From: Candidatus Limosilactobacillus merdipullorum
GTDB lineage: Bacteria; Bacillota; Bacilli; Lactobacillales; Lactobacillaceae
DNA length: 37,213 bases
NCBI GenBank assembly: GCA_019113965.1
Contig: DXGK01000025.1
Span: 1-37,213, forward strand
Direction of reading: 5' to 3'
The notes beneath the pieces were generated by a model. That model had not been told where the DNA came from and made no database searches. It saw only the letters and a list, made by a program, of their open reading frames with translations. This document shows positions 1-8,575 of this stretch, in pieces; within the stretch, counting starts at the first letter, position 1; each line of letters opens with the position of its first letter. Made by a program: the position numbers and the translations under genes.

Positions 1-108
1 GGCACCACCCATGATCTTGTGCCATTCCAGGGCATCGGCCAGGGAAACGTCTGGTTCTTTTGAACAGAAGGTAACTAATGGTTCACCAATTGTAATAACT
101 TCACTCAT
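1..108 (-). CDS. PfkB-family carbohydrate kinase (2-keto-3-deoxygluconate kinase-like), N-terminal fragment truncated by window edge
   Basis: Not in ORF track. Reverse-strand ATG at 106-108 after an AGG-type RBS; translates MSEVITIGEPLVTFCSKEPDVSLADALEWHKIMGGA, a PfkB/ribokinase-like N-terminus (xxxIGEPLVxF...xxGGA). Confidence 0.75.
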   Translation of the reverse strand, partial: MSEVITIGEPLVTFCSKEPDVSLADALEWHKIMGGA

Positions 109-125
109 AATTAAATCCTACCTTT

Positions 126-1415
126 CTAACCAAAGAAGTGGTAAACAAGCAGTTCGTTAATGATACATACAATCCACATTACCGGTACACCGAGCTTGAG
201 GAAGTCCTTTGATTCAACCTTCATGTAGTCAAGGCCCCAAACGTTCCATGATTGGGTAATGTCAGTCGAAATAGCAAACAGTGTTGCGGTGTACATCAGT
301 GGCAGCATGAAGACGTCACTGAAGAGACCGGTCCCGGCCAACACAGCGGCAGTAGCGGCACCGGCACCCCAAACCTGCAGTGGTCCACGGAAGAGGGCCA
401 GTGGTGAGAGAATCCCGAATGCCAAGCACAGTACCAGGGTGCTGTGAGGAAGAATTGCCGAGATGATTGGCCGGAACTTAGCAGCGTCGATTGATGCGGC
501 ACCACTGAAGAAGGTCAGGGACATCAGGAACATGACTAGACCGGCGATATCACTAATCGCTTGGGCAATCGTATCATTCATGAACTTAACCATGTGCTTG
601 TAGTTCTTGAACTGACCAGTCAGCAGCATAGCAACCAGGACACCGAAGATCAGTGCCGGAACAGCATCCCACTTGAAGAGCATGTTCATTGCAACTGGGA
701 CAATCGGAACAATGTAGGTAATTGGTGAAACTTGCTTGATTTCATCAGCATTGTCGTTGGCACCGATAATTGCCAGGTTCTTTTCCGCGTTGGCGGGATC
801 AATCCGCTTGCGGTGAATGAAGAGGAAGATCAGGACAACAACCATCTGCACAATCATAGCGCAGATACCAAATTGCAGGTACTTGCCACCGTAAACGGAC
901 TTCGGGAAGAAGGCCTTCATTTGGTTGTAGAGCACCACGTTGATGTACATTGGTGCACCGATCGACAGGGCAAACAGTGACAATGCCAAGTCACGAGGCA
1001 TCCCAATTGACAACAGAATTGGCAGGAGGATAACCCCGATGGCAATAACGGAACCAACACCGTAAGCGGAAACGAAGATCAGGCAGGTAACCAGGGCAAC
1101 CAGGACGGCAGCCAATAGCGGCCGCTTCTTACCGACCTTGTTAGTGGCAGCGGAAATGCCGGGGGCAATCCCACTGTCAACCAGGACCCGGCCAAACCAG
1201 GAACCGAAGGCGATGTAAATGATCGTTGGCCCGTAGTTAAGGGCTGGTTCAGCGAAAACTTTCTTTATTGCGACGTTAAATGGTACTAAACCAATGACGG
1301 ACCAGAGGATCGCCATGATGAAGAAACCGATCATCAGGTTACCGCCCTTAATAATGTAAAAGATAAATGCAATAAAGGTAATTAATAGAAGTATTGCAAT
1401 AACTGTTGAGGACAA
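126..1415 (-). CDS. Multi-TM permease, GntP/ion-transporter superfamily-like (probable sugar-acid permease)
   Basis: 429 aa, many hydrophobic segments; operon context with kinase and isomerase. Exact subfamily not resolved by eye. Confidence 0.7.
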   Translation of the reverse strand: MSSTVIAILLLITFIAFIFYIIKGGNLMIGFFIMAILWSVIGLVPFNVAIKKVFAEPALNYGPTIIYIAFGSWFGRVLVDSGIAPGISAATNKVGKKRPLLAAVLVALVTCLIFVSAYGVGSVIAIGVILLPILLSIGMPRDLALSLFALSIGAPMYINVVLYNQMKAFFPKSVYGGKYLQFGICAMIVQMVVVLIFLFIHRKRIDPANAEKNLAIIGANDNADEIKQVSPITYIVPIVPVAMNMLFKWDAVPALIFGVLVAMLLTGQFKNYKHMVKFMNDTIAQAISDIAGLVMFLMSLTFFSGAASIDAAKFRPIISAILPHSTLVLCLAFGILSPLALFRGPLQVWGAGAATAAVLAGTGLFSDVFMLPLMYTATLFAISTDITQSWNVWGLDYMKVESKDFLKLGVPVMWIVCIINELLVYHFFG

Positions 1416-1444
1416 TTTAACTCACCTTACTTTTTTCTTGGCTA

Positions 1445-2191
1445 CTACTGAGCACTTTCAAACAACTTGATTTGGGAAGCAATTTGGTCGTCGTTGTCCA
1501 TTGGGAATTCGAGTGCGAACTGAACATCCTTTGGAAGGTAGCTAACGATGATCTGCCAGTTGAACATTCCCTTGCTCAGGTCGGCCGTCGTGGTCATGTT
1601 GCCTTCGGCGTCCAGCATTGAGTTCTTCAAGTGGATGTAGTCACAGAATGGTGCCAGCTTCTTAGCGGCTTCAACGGCATCAAAACCAGTAAAGGCCCAG
1701 TTACCTAAGTCGTAAACGTAACCGATGCTGTTCAAACCAGCTTGGCGAGCAGCCGTCAGGAAGGTAGCAATGGCGTCAGGAGTTCCGGAAACAGGGGTTT
1801 GATCGTTTTCAACGTTCATCTTGATTTCTGCCAACGGGAACTTAGCAAAGTCGTGAGCCAGGTTGCCACGGTAGTTGTCAAAGTGGCCGGTGTTGAACTT
1901 AATCTTGCTAATGCCCATCTTCTTGCCTTCTTCGAAGTATTGGCCCAGCTTAGGGTTAATTGAGCCGTCCTCTTCAAAGACAACGTCCGGAACACTGTAG
2001 TTAACGATCAGGTGATCCTTGGCAGCAGCCTTAGAAACACCATCGAGTTCAGAATCAAAGTCCTTGAAGTATTCCCGGCGAACTTCAATCCCGTCTGCAC
2101 CTAACTTCTTAACCCGGTCAACCAGGTCAACCTGGCTAGTGCCGTTTTGAACGTCTTTTTCAAAAATCCAAGTGTTTAAAATTAATGTCAT
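1445..2191 (-). CDS. Sugar phosphate isomerase/epimerase (xylose isomerase-like TIM barrel)
   Basis: ORF 1445..2248; likely start at internal Met (MTLILNTWIFEKDV...). Motifs such as GADGIEVRREYF, YDLGNWAFTG and DYIHLKN fit the AP-endonuclease-2-like sugar isomerase fold. Confidence 0.75.
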   Translation of the reverse strand: MTLILNTWIFEKDVQNGTSQVDLVDRVKKLGADGIEVRREYFKDFDSELDGVSKAAAKDHLIVNYSVPDVVFEEDGSINPKLGQYFEEGKKMGISKIKFNTGHFDNYRGNLAHDFAKFPLAEIKMNVENDQTPVSGTPDAIATFLTAARQAGLNSIGYVYDLGNWAFTGFDAVEAAKKLAPFCDYIHLKNSMLDAEGNMTTTADLSKGMFNWQIIVSYLPKDVQFALEFPMDNDDQIASQIKLFESAQ

Positions 2192-2204
2192 GGTTATCTT
2201 CTCC

Positions 2205-2462
2205 TTAGTACTTGTTAAGTTCTTTGACACGGTCAAGCAGTTCTTCAAAGGTCATGTCTTCAAACTTCTTGGCATCGGCCTTGCCGAAGTTCTGCCGTTC
2301 GATAGCGTTAAAGTCGTCAACCAGGTAGTAGGCGGTTAAGTAGCCCATCAAGAACTTCTTGGCTTCCTTAACTAGTTCATCATTCTTGACGTTCTTAGCG
2401 ACCGCCGTCTGGGCAAAGTGCAAAGCAAACTTCTGTGGATCAATTAATGTCCGATTGTTCAT
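2205..2462 (-). CDS. Small conserved-context protein of unknown function (85 aa)
   Basis: ATG at 2462 preceded by GGAGGGG-type RBS (reverse of cccctcc); first gene of the catabolic operon. Confidence 0.7.
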   Translation of the reverse strand: MNNRTLIDPQKFALHFAQTAVAKNVKNDELVKEAKKFLMGYLTAYYLVDDFNAIERQNFGKADAKKFEDMTFEELLDRVKELNKY

Positions 2463-2483
2463 CTTATTATCCCCTCCATCTTT

Positions 2484-2497
2484 TGTTATCGCTTACA
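2484..2497. promoter_or_regulatory. Putative cre (CcpA) site TGTTATCGCTTACA
   Basis: One mismatch to TGWAANCGNTNWCA; lies just upstream of the operon's first gene. Confidence 0.55.
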
Positions 2498-2501
2498 GAA
2501 A

Positions 2502-2523
2502 TTAGTGTAACCTGTTAACCAAA
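2502..2523. promoter_or_regulatory. Putative LacI-family operator O2 (imperfect)
   Basis: TTAGTGTAAC-CT-GTTAACCAAA: right arm identical to O1, left arm 7/10. Confidence 0.6.
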
Positions 2524-2603
2524 ATAAATCAATAGGCTAAAAAAGAGTATAATGGTGATTAAGCAAGCCATGCTGGCAGGTTAACCGTTGTACTAAAAAT
2601 TTC

Positions 2604-2625
2604 TTTGGTTAACCTGTTAACCAAA
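2604..2625. promoter_or_regulatory. Putative LacI-family operator O1 (perfect inverted repeat)
   Basis: TTTGGTTAAC-CT-GTTAACCAAA, perfect 10-bp arms with 2-bp spacer in the divergent intergenic region. Confidence 0.75.
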
Positions 2626-2696
2626 ACTGGTGAAATTGTACGTGCGCTGATCGACAAAGTTCGGTAAAATAGTCTGGCGGACTGGAGTGAGTAATT

Positions 2697-3701
2697 TTGA
2701 AGACTAAGAGTAAGAAAAAACGGCCGACGATTCGTGATGTGGCGGCCCTGTCAGGCGTCTCAGTTGCAACTGTTTCCCGTTACTTAAACGGTAAAACCAA
2801 TAAAATGACGAGTGCGACTGCTGAAAAAATTAAAGAGGCTATTACTAAGCTGCAATATATTCCTAACTCGGCGGCGCGCGAAATGTCTCACAATAAGAGC
2901 ATGATTATCGTCATCGTGGTGGCGAACGTGGCCGACTACTTTTCTACGGAAATCTTCAAAGGGGCATCACGAAAACTCGAGGAAGCCGGTTATGTGCCGG
3001 TACTTTTGGACTCCAGTGCTGACCAGTCTCACGAACAAAGGATCCTCAATTCGGTAAATATCCATGGCTTTGATGGGATGCTTTTTCAACCACTAACCAG
3101 TGATACTGAATTAATTAAGAGTGAACTTACGCGAAACTTTCCAGTAGTTATTTTGGACCGGGAGCTGAAGCGATCGCCGTGGCCGCAAGTGGTGACTGAT
3201 AACTACCAAGCCGCCAAGAAAGCGACTGAACACTTTGTTAGCGAGGGTTTTTCACACGTGGTGGTTTTGTCGTCAACCATTAGGCTTGCCTCGACGCGTC
3301 AAGAACGTTTTCATGGCATTATTGACTATGCCGACGATGTCGATGTGATTGAAATTGATGAAAACCACTTTGACCACCAGCAAGTGTACCAACGGTTAGC
3401 CACCTTAATGAAGACTGATCAGAAGACGGTCCTCTTTAGCCTAAAGGAACGGTGGCTGTTAGAGTTTTTGCCGCGGTTGATGCAGAACGGGTTGATTAAT
3501 AAGAAGATCACGCGGGTCACCGGCTTTGCCGATACCAGCCTGATTAAGTCCATCTGTCCTGATTCCCACATGATTTCCCAAAACCCGTCTTATATGGGGA
3601 AACGGGCTGCCGAGATCTTGCTTCAAATGCTTGGCGGGGAGACCCGCGAAATTGACGACATTGTGATTAAGGCCAACTTTGATGCCATCAATCATCAATA
3701 A
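2697..3701 (+). CDS. LacI/GalR-family transcriptional regulator
   Basis: TTG start after GGAGTGAG; N-terminal HTH PTIRDVAALSGVSVATVSRYLNG plus periplasmic-binding-like domain. Confidence 0.92.
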   Translation: MKTKSKKKRPTIRDVAALSGVSVATVSRYLNGKTNKMTSATAEKIKEAITKLQYIPNSAAREMSHNKSMIIVIVVANVADYFSTEIFKGASRKLEEAGYVPVLLDSSADQSHEQRILNSVNIHGFDGMLFQPLTSDTELIKSELTRNFPVVILDRELKRSPWPQVVTDNYQAAKKATEHFVSEGFSHVVVLSSTIRLASTRQERFHGIIDYADDVDVIEIDENHFDHQQVYQRLATLMKTDQKTVLFSLKERWLLEFLPRLMQNGLINKKITRVTGFADTSLIKSICPDSHMISQNPSYMGKRAAEILLQMLGGETREIDDIVIKANFDAINHQ

Positions 3702-3761
3702 AAAAACCCGTTAGTTGCTTGTTAGCCAGCAGCTGGCGGGTGTTCATTGTTAATGACGATA

Positions 3762-4400
3762 CTATTTGTTTTCTGAAGCACCAGTTGAAGCGTCGCTATC
3801 GTTATCGGATGCAGCATCGGTCGGTTGGTCTGCAAAGTCATCGTAGATCAATGCACCGTCCTCGTTATAATGCTTGCCGCGGTTTAGCGATTGGCTGATG
3901 TGGAGTGCCTGCTGCCAGGACTTCGTAGGGCTGCTGACCCGGCCGGTAATGTTAGTGACCTTGATTTGCCAAACGTTAATGCCCTTAACCTCTTCGGGGA
4001 TGATTGCCACCGGACTTTTGGCGACGTAGTGGTGGATAATCATCTTCAGGGCGTTGGCTTTGGCCTGTGGGTCCTTGATGCGTTCGGAAACCCCGTTGCC
4101 GATGACCGACATGAACGACGGGTTAAATTCAGTTGGCGAAGGCGGCGTGTAGACCAGGTTTTCGTGACCGTGGTCGGTTTCAAAGCCAATCGACTTTTCC
4201 TTATCAAGAGCGGCTGCCTTTTCACCATCGCCGGTCCCGTGGATGTAAATGACGAAACTGCCATCGTCTTGCTGCGCAAAACCATAGTGAACGGGCACAA
4301 TGTAGGAACCGTGCTGGTTGCTAAGACCGAGGTGCAGAATGTCGCAATGGTTGAGAATCCAGCTAATCTTGGCTGGATCATGGATGATATTGTGACGCAT
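3762..4400 (-). CDS. Pyridoxamine 5'-phosphate oxidase-family (NimA-like) flavin-binding split-barrel protein with acidic C-terminal tail
   Basis: Start set at internal Met MRHNIIHDP after GGAGTG; NHCDILHLGLSNQHGSYIVPVHYGF...IYIHGTGDGEKA is NimA/PNPOx-like; C-terminus ASDNDSDASTGASENK. Confidence 0.75.
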   Translation of the reverse strand: MRHNIIHDPAKISWILNHCDILHLGLSNQHGSYIVPVHYGFAQQDDGSFVIYIHGTGDGEKAAALDKEKSIGFETDHGHENLVYTPPSPTEFNPSFMSVIGNGVSERIKDPQAKANALKMIIHHYVAKSPVAIIPEEVKGINVWQIKVTNITGRVSSPTKSWQQALHISQSLNRGKHYNEDGALIYDDFADQPTDAASDNDSDASTGASENK

Positions 4401-4553
4401 AATAACACTCCTTTTTGCTTTCTTAAACTCAGTATATCGCATTTGAAGACCTGATTATACTGATTTTGAAAGCGGTTGCGAATCGCTTTTGCTATTCTTC
4501 TTACAAAAAATAAGATAAAATAAAAAAGAGATATTTTATTAGGAGAGGTTTAA

Positions 4554-5193
4554 ATGTCACAAGTATTTGTTGCTGGCGGATCAGGTCGGGTGGCCACCGA
4601 ATTAATTAAGGACTTAACCAGTGCTGGCCACCAAGTGGTTGCGGGTGCCCGTCATCCAGAAAAATTATTGAACTGGCTGGCGTTACGCCAGTGAAGCTGG
4701 ACTTTCATGCAGATGTTGACCAGCTGGCTGAGTCGATGAAGGGATCGGCGGCAGTTTACTTTGTCGCCGGTTCACGGGCAAAGACCTGCTGCAAACTGAC
4801 GCGATGGGTGCTGTGAAGACGATGCGAGCAGCCGAACAGGACGGGATCAAACGTTATGTCATGCTCAGTTCCATGTATTCGCTCCAGCCGGAAAAGTGGG
4901 CCCAGTATCCGGCTCTAGCGGAGATTACCGATTACAATATCGCGAAGTTCTTCGCTGACCGTTACCTGATTGATAACACCTCGTTGGACTACACGATTGT
5001 TCAGCCGGCCACTTTAACGGAAAAGGCGGATACCGGCAAGGTTAGCTTCGGTGAAGGTGATGACATCACTAATCCGATTTGCGATGTGGCCCAGGTCCTG
5101 GCTGATAGCCTGGATGCGTCAAACACCATTGGTAAAGTGATTATGATGCGCAGTGGGCAAACGCCGATTAAAGAGGCACTAGCTCAGCTATAA
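4554..5193 (+). pseudogene. NmrA-like / SDR-family NAD(P)-binding oxidoreductase, disrupted by two -1 frameshifts
   Basis: ATG 4554 gives MSQVFVAGGSGRVATELIKDLTSAGHQVVAGARHPEK then frameshift at an A run (4660-4664), stop TGA 4692-4694; continues in frame 2 as LAGVTPVKLDFHADVDQLAESMKGSAAVYFVAGSR, second shift at GGG 4776-4778, then KDLLQTDAMGAVKT... to 5193. Confidence 0.8.
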
Positions 5194-5203
5194 GTGGGAA
5201 AGC

Positions 5204-5236
5204 AAAGCACCGACCAATATTGGCCGGTGCTTTTTT
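5204..5236 (+). terminator. Rho-independent terminator
   Basis: AAAGCACCGaCCAATATTGGcCGGTGCTTTTTT. Confidence 0.8.
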
Positions 5237-5291
5237 GTGAAGTAGTACATGCTTAATGCTGAAAAATGAGTATTGAATGAGTGTGGTTAAC

Positions 5292-5326
5292 AAATTGCTC
5301 AGTTTGTAGCGGTCTGAAACGTGATG
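5292..5326. repeat. Left 35-bp arm of long-range inverted repeat
   Basis: AAATTGCTCAGTTTGTAGCGGTCTGAAACGTGATG; reverse complement of 5712-5746 with 3 mismatches. Confidence 0.85.
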
Positions 5327-5605
5327 ATATGCCGGGATTGTAGCATAAATTCCTTGTCAAATTTTAAAAGTTAACAAACGTTATCAATGGGCTCTATCTA
5401 ACAAAACTGAACACCGGATGCCGGTTATTACTAGCAGTTGGCGATAAATCTAGCTCTTTTTTTGGTGAATAGGTAGTCGAAGCATTCTTTGAGAGCATTT
5501 TATCCCCTGCTAAATCATCATCTGTACGGACTCGACGACTGCAAACGCAAATGATGCTGAAACTAATGTTTAAATGTTCATGTGACGCACAGCTAGTCAA
5601 AAAAG

Positions 5606-5747
5606 AAAATTGCATCAGTTGGCGGTCTAAGTGGTGAGATTCGACTTAGCATTTTAATGCTTAGTCGAAGACCGAATTTGGAGACAAACTTGTTTGGCTC
5701 CAAATCGTGTCCACCACGTTCCAGACCGCTACAAACTTAGCAATTTT
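5606..5747. repeat. Cloverleaf-like palindromic element, MITE/REP-like or structured RNA
   Basis: Outer stems AAAATTGC(5606-5613)/GCAATTTT(5740-5747) and GCGGTCT(5622-5628)/AGACCGC(5723-5729); internal hairpins 5641-5668 and 5676-5705. Confidence 0.75.
5712..5746. repeat. Right 35-bp arm of long-range inverted repeat
   Basis: CACCACGTTCCAGACCGCTACAAACTTAGCAATTT; pairs with 5292-5326. Confidence 0.85.
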
Positions 5748-5837
5748 TTAGTGACACGGATACCCCATGCTGTTCTTAAAAATACCCAATAATCAACCAG
5801 CAGCATTAGAGTGTCAATTTAGGTCGTGCATTAAAAG

Positions 5838-7241
5838 TTAGTTTAACAAGCCGGTTTGCGGGTCGAGGGCGTTCAAGAAAGCAGCGTAGTCTTCCTTAAC
5901 CTGTTTGGCATAGTGCACTGCCCAGTCTGCCAATGCACTGTCGATCTTCTTTTGACCTTTGAGGTATCCACGAATCATCGGGGCGGTTGGACTTTGGAAG
6001 TGCGCTTTGGCTAAGAGGAAACTGCAAATTTCGGAGTAAAGCGCAAACCCGTCCCAGTCTAGCTTGCCGACATCGATGGATTCCTTCATGTCCCGGAACT
6101 GACGAACGTAGTAGGAACGGTGACCAAAACTGGTACTCCCGAGGAACGGGTCTGAGGCCGATTGAAGGACTTTTTGGGCGGTGACGATCCGGTTGCCGGC
6201 GTTAACGGTTCGACGGATAACGTCATCTACAGTCAATCGTAGCAGATTGTAACGCAGCGGCAGCGATTCTTTCATTTGCAAAACGATGTGGGTACCATCG
6301 TTACCACGAAGTAGCAGTAAGTAACAACGAGTCCCAAAGCTGCCGACACCAACACTGTAACGAATAATGTCGATGATTGAATAGTTGGCCAGTAGAACCT
6401 TAACGTCGGCTGGTAGCTCGTTGCGGTACTGGTAAAAGCCGTTGACAATTTCGGTGTAGGCCTTTTCGTCAACGTGCTTGGCCCGCGGCGCATTTTCGAT
6501 AAAGTGTCGACGACCATACTTATCCTGAATGGTCTTCTTTTCCACAATGGTTTCGGAATTGGACTTGGAACTCTTGACGACAATTTTTTGCAGGATGTGG
6601 GCCAGGTGGGAAGACTGGGTGAGGTTGTCAGCTTCATGCAATTGGTCCATCATGTCGTGAATTTCGTAACTGGAATAAAAGCGGTTAGGCAATGACTGGT
6701 GGTAAGAGTACTTAATTGCCCGGCGGTAGACTTTTGCTACCCGGCGACAGAGGTCCCGCAGTTTGGCATCGTCAAAGTTGTTTTCGCCCCCGGCAAGGAG
6801 GACGCTAACCATGAGCCGCTTGAGGTCTGATTCCCAGTTGCCAATGCGGGCTTCATCGAAGTCATTGAGGTCGAACAGTAATTTGCGTTCTGGAGAGGCA
6901 TAAAACCCGTAGTTATTAATGTGGGCATCACCGCAAATAATTGTCGAAATCATGCTTTGATTCTGTGACTTGAGGTCGTCTTCCATCAGGTCGGCGGTCC
7001 CACGGTAAAAAGCGAAGAGGCTGGCTGACATTCGCTGGTGGCGCAGTGGCAATAATTCGGGGATCATGTTGGCTTCGGTCATTTTAATCAGTTCAACTGG
7101 GTCACGGTGAACGGGAACGTACTCACCTAGCAGGAGGGGGCTGACTACGTGACGCTGGTGCTCACCTTGCTGCTTCAATTCTTTTTTTGACCGTCTGACG
7201 GTAATCTGACTGAGGTTAAAAATATCCAAATGACGATTCAT
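5838..7241 (-). CDS. DUF2252 family protein
   Basis: 467 aa with MSASLFAFYRGTADLM, CGDAHINNYGFYASPERKLLFDLNDFDEA and GVGSFGTRCYLLLL, characteristic of DUF2252. Confidence 0.9.
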   Translation of the reverse strand: MNRHLDIFNLSQITVRRSKKELKQQGEHQRHVVSPLLLGEYVPVHRDPVELIKMTEANMIPELLPLRHQRMSASLFAFYRGTADLMEDDLKSQNQSMISTIICGDAHINNYGFYASPERKLLFDLNDFDEARIGNWESDLKRLMVSVLLAGGENNFDDAKLRDLCRRVAKVYRRAIKYSYHQSLPNRFYSSYEIHDMMDQLHEADNLTQSSHLAHILQKIVVKSSKSNSETIVEKKTIQDKYGRRHFIENAPRAKHVDEKAYTEIVNGFYQYRNELPADVKVLLANYSIIDIIRYSVGVGSFGTRCYLLLLRGNDGTHIVLQMKESLPLRYNLLRLTVDDVIRRTVNAGNRIVTAQKVLQSASDPFLGSTSFGHRSYYVRQFRDMKESIDVGKLDWDGFALYSEICSFLLAKAHFQSPTAPMIRGYLKGQKKIDSALADWAVHYAKQVKEDYAAFLNALDPQTGLLN

Positions 7242-7391
7242 GAAATGATATTCCTTTCCTTTGGGGTAATTACCCGTATTTTAGCGCGATTCCGAAATGG
7301 TGTTGATCGAAATTTCACATAGAAACTTATTTTGATCATTTAAACAGACGCGCTAGACTACGACCGGCAATTTTAACTTCGTGCAGGTTTC

Positions 7392-7412
7392 CACAATGGT
7401 TGAACCATTGTG
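7392..7412. promoter_or_regulatory. Operator-like palindrome upstream of pdhA
   Basis: CACAATGGTT-G-AACCATTGTG, perfect 10-bp arms. Confidence 0.75.
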
Positions 7413-7427
7413 AAAAGATATTACAAT
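7400..7427 (+). promoter_or_regulatory. Putative pdh promoter (-35 TTGAAC, 16-bp spacer, -10 TACAAT)
   Basis: The -35 box lies inside the palindrome at 7392-7412. Confidence 0.6.
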
Positions 7428-7433
7428 AAAAGA

Positions 7434-7447
7434 TGTAAGCGCTATTA
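7434..7447 (+). promoter_or_regulatory. Possible cre-like site TGTAAGCGCTATTA
   Basis: Matches the cre left half and core; terminal CA missing. Just downstream of the -10. Confidence 0.4.
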
Positions 7448-7482
7448 TTTGTTGTCGTCTCTTGTAAGGGGGATGTATTTGG

Positions 7483-8574
7483 ATGAAACAATTGGATTTT
7501 GAACAACTCAAACGAACGCCAACCGACCAACCACTCCAAGTGCTCAATCAGGACGGCCAAGTTGTTGACCAAGATTTGCTGCCGGACTTGTCTGATGACC
7601 AGCTGGTGGACTTATTTAAGCAGATGGTGTGGTCGCGGATTGTCAATGACCGGACGACCAAGTTGAAACGGCAAGGGCGGCTGGGGTTCTTCGCGCCCAC
7701 CAGCGGCGAGGAGGCCAGCCAGATGGGGTCTAATTACGCCATGAACAAGGATGATTTCCTGCTAGCTGGGTACCGTGATGTCCCGGAATTAGTTAAGCAC
7801 GGCCTCCCGTTGTGGCAAGCCTTCCTTTGGTCCAAAGGCCACGTTGCTGGTAACATCTACCCACAAGAACTGCAGGCGGTACCACCGCAGATTATCATCG
7901 GCGCGCAATATGTCCAAACGGCTGGTGTCGCGCTGGGAATTAAGAAGAATGGTCAGCCAAATGTTGCCTATACCTACACCGGTGACGGGGGGACATCACA
8001 GGGAGATTTTTATGAAGGAATGAACTTTGCGGGGGCCTACCATGCTCCGGCACTGTTTATCGTGCAAAACAACCTCTACGCTATTTCGGTTCCCCGCAAA
8101 AAACAAACTGCTGCCAAAACGCTGGCCCAAAAAGCGATGGCAGCGGGAATTCCGGGCATTCAGGTTGATGGGATGGACGCCCTAGCAGTTTATGAAGTGA
8201 CCCGGCAGGCTCGCGAATGGATTGTTGCTGGAAACGGTCCAGTGATGATTGAAACGTTGACCTATCGCTATGGCCCGCACACCCTTTCTGGTGATGACCC
8301 GCACCGCTACCGGACGAAAGAAGAAGAGAACCAGTGGCACGCGAATGATCCACTGGTTCGGATGCGCAAGTTCCTGGAAGGCAAGGGCTTATGGAACCAG
8401 CAACTGGAAGATGAATACACCGCCCAAGTTAACCAGGAAGTCGATGAGGCGATGAAACAAGTCGAAAGTCAACCAGCACAGCGGGTCTCCGAATTTTTGC
8501 AGAACGAGTACGTGCAAACACCGCCAGCAATCCAAAAACAAATTGATGACTACCAGCAAAGAGAGGCAAAGTAA
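7483..8574 (+). CDS. pdhA: Pyruvate dehydrogenase E1 component subunit alpha
   Basis: TPP-binding [20 protein letters not shown]...[10 protein letters not shown]; followed by E1beta, E2, E3. Confidence 0.92.
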   Translation: MKQLDFEQLKRTPTDQPLQVLNQDGQVVDQDLLPDLSDDQLVDLFKQMVWSRIVNDRTTKLKRQGRLGFFAPTSGEEASQMGSNYAMNKDDFLLAGYRDVPELVKHGLPLWQAFLWSKGHVAGNIYPQELQAVPPQIIIGAQYVQTAGVALGIKKNGQPNVAYTYTGDGGTSQGDFYEGMNFAGAYHAPALFIVQNNLYAISVPRKKQTAAKTLAQKAMAAGIPGIQVDGMDALAVYEVTRQAREWIVAGNGPVMIETLTYRYGPHTLSGDDPHRYRTKEEENQWHANDPLVRMRKFLEGKGLWNQQLEDEYTAQVNQEVDEAMKQVESQPAQRVSEFLQNEYVQTPPAIQKQIDDYQQREAK

Positions 8575-8575
8575 A

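Noticed and set aside
732-980. ORF-track plus-strand ORFs antisense to the permease (also 259-447, 1742-1963)
   Set aside because: Fully antisense to well-supported CDSs, no family resemblance; byproduct of GC-rich codon usage.
3891-4454. 187-aa plus-strand ORF antisense to the PNPOx-like gene
   Set aside because: No RBS or domain; the minus-strand gene has clear family similarity.
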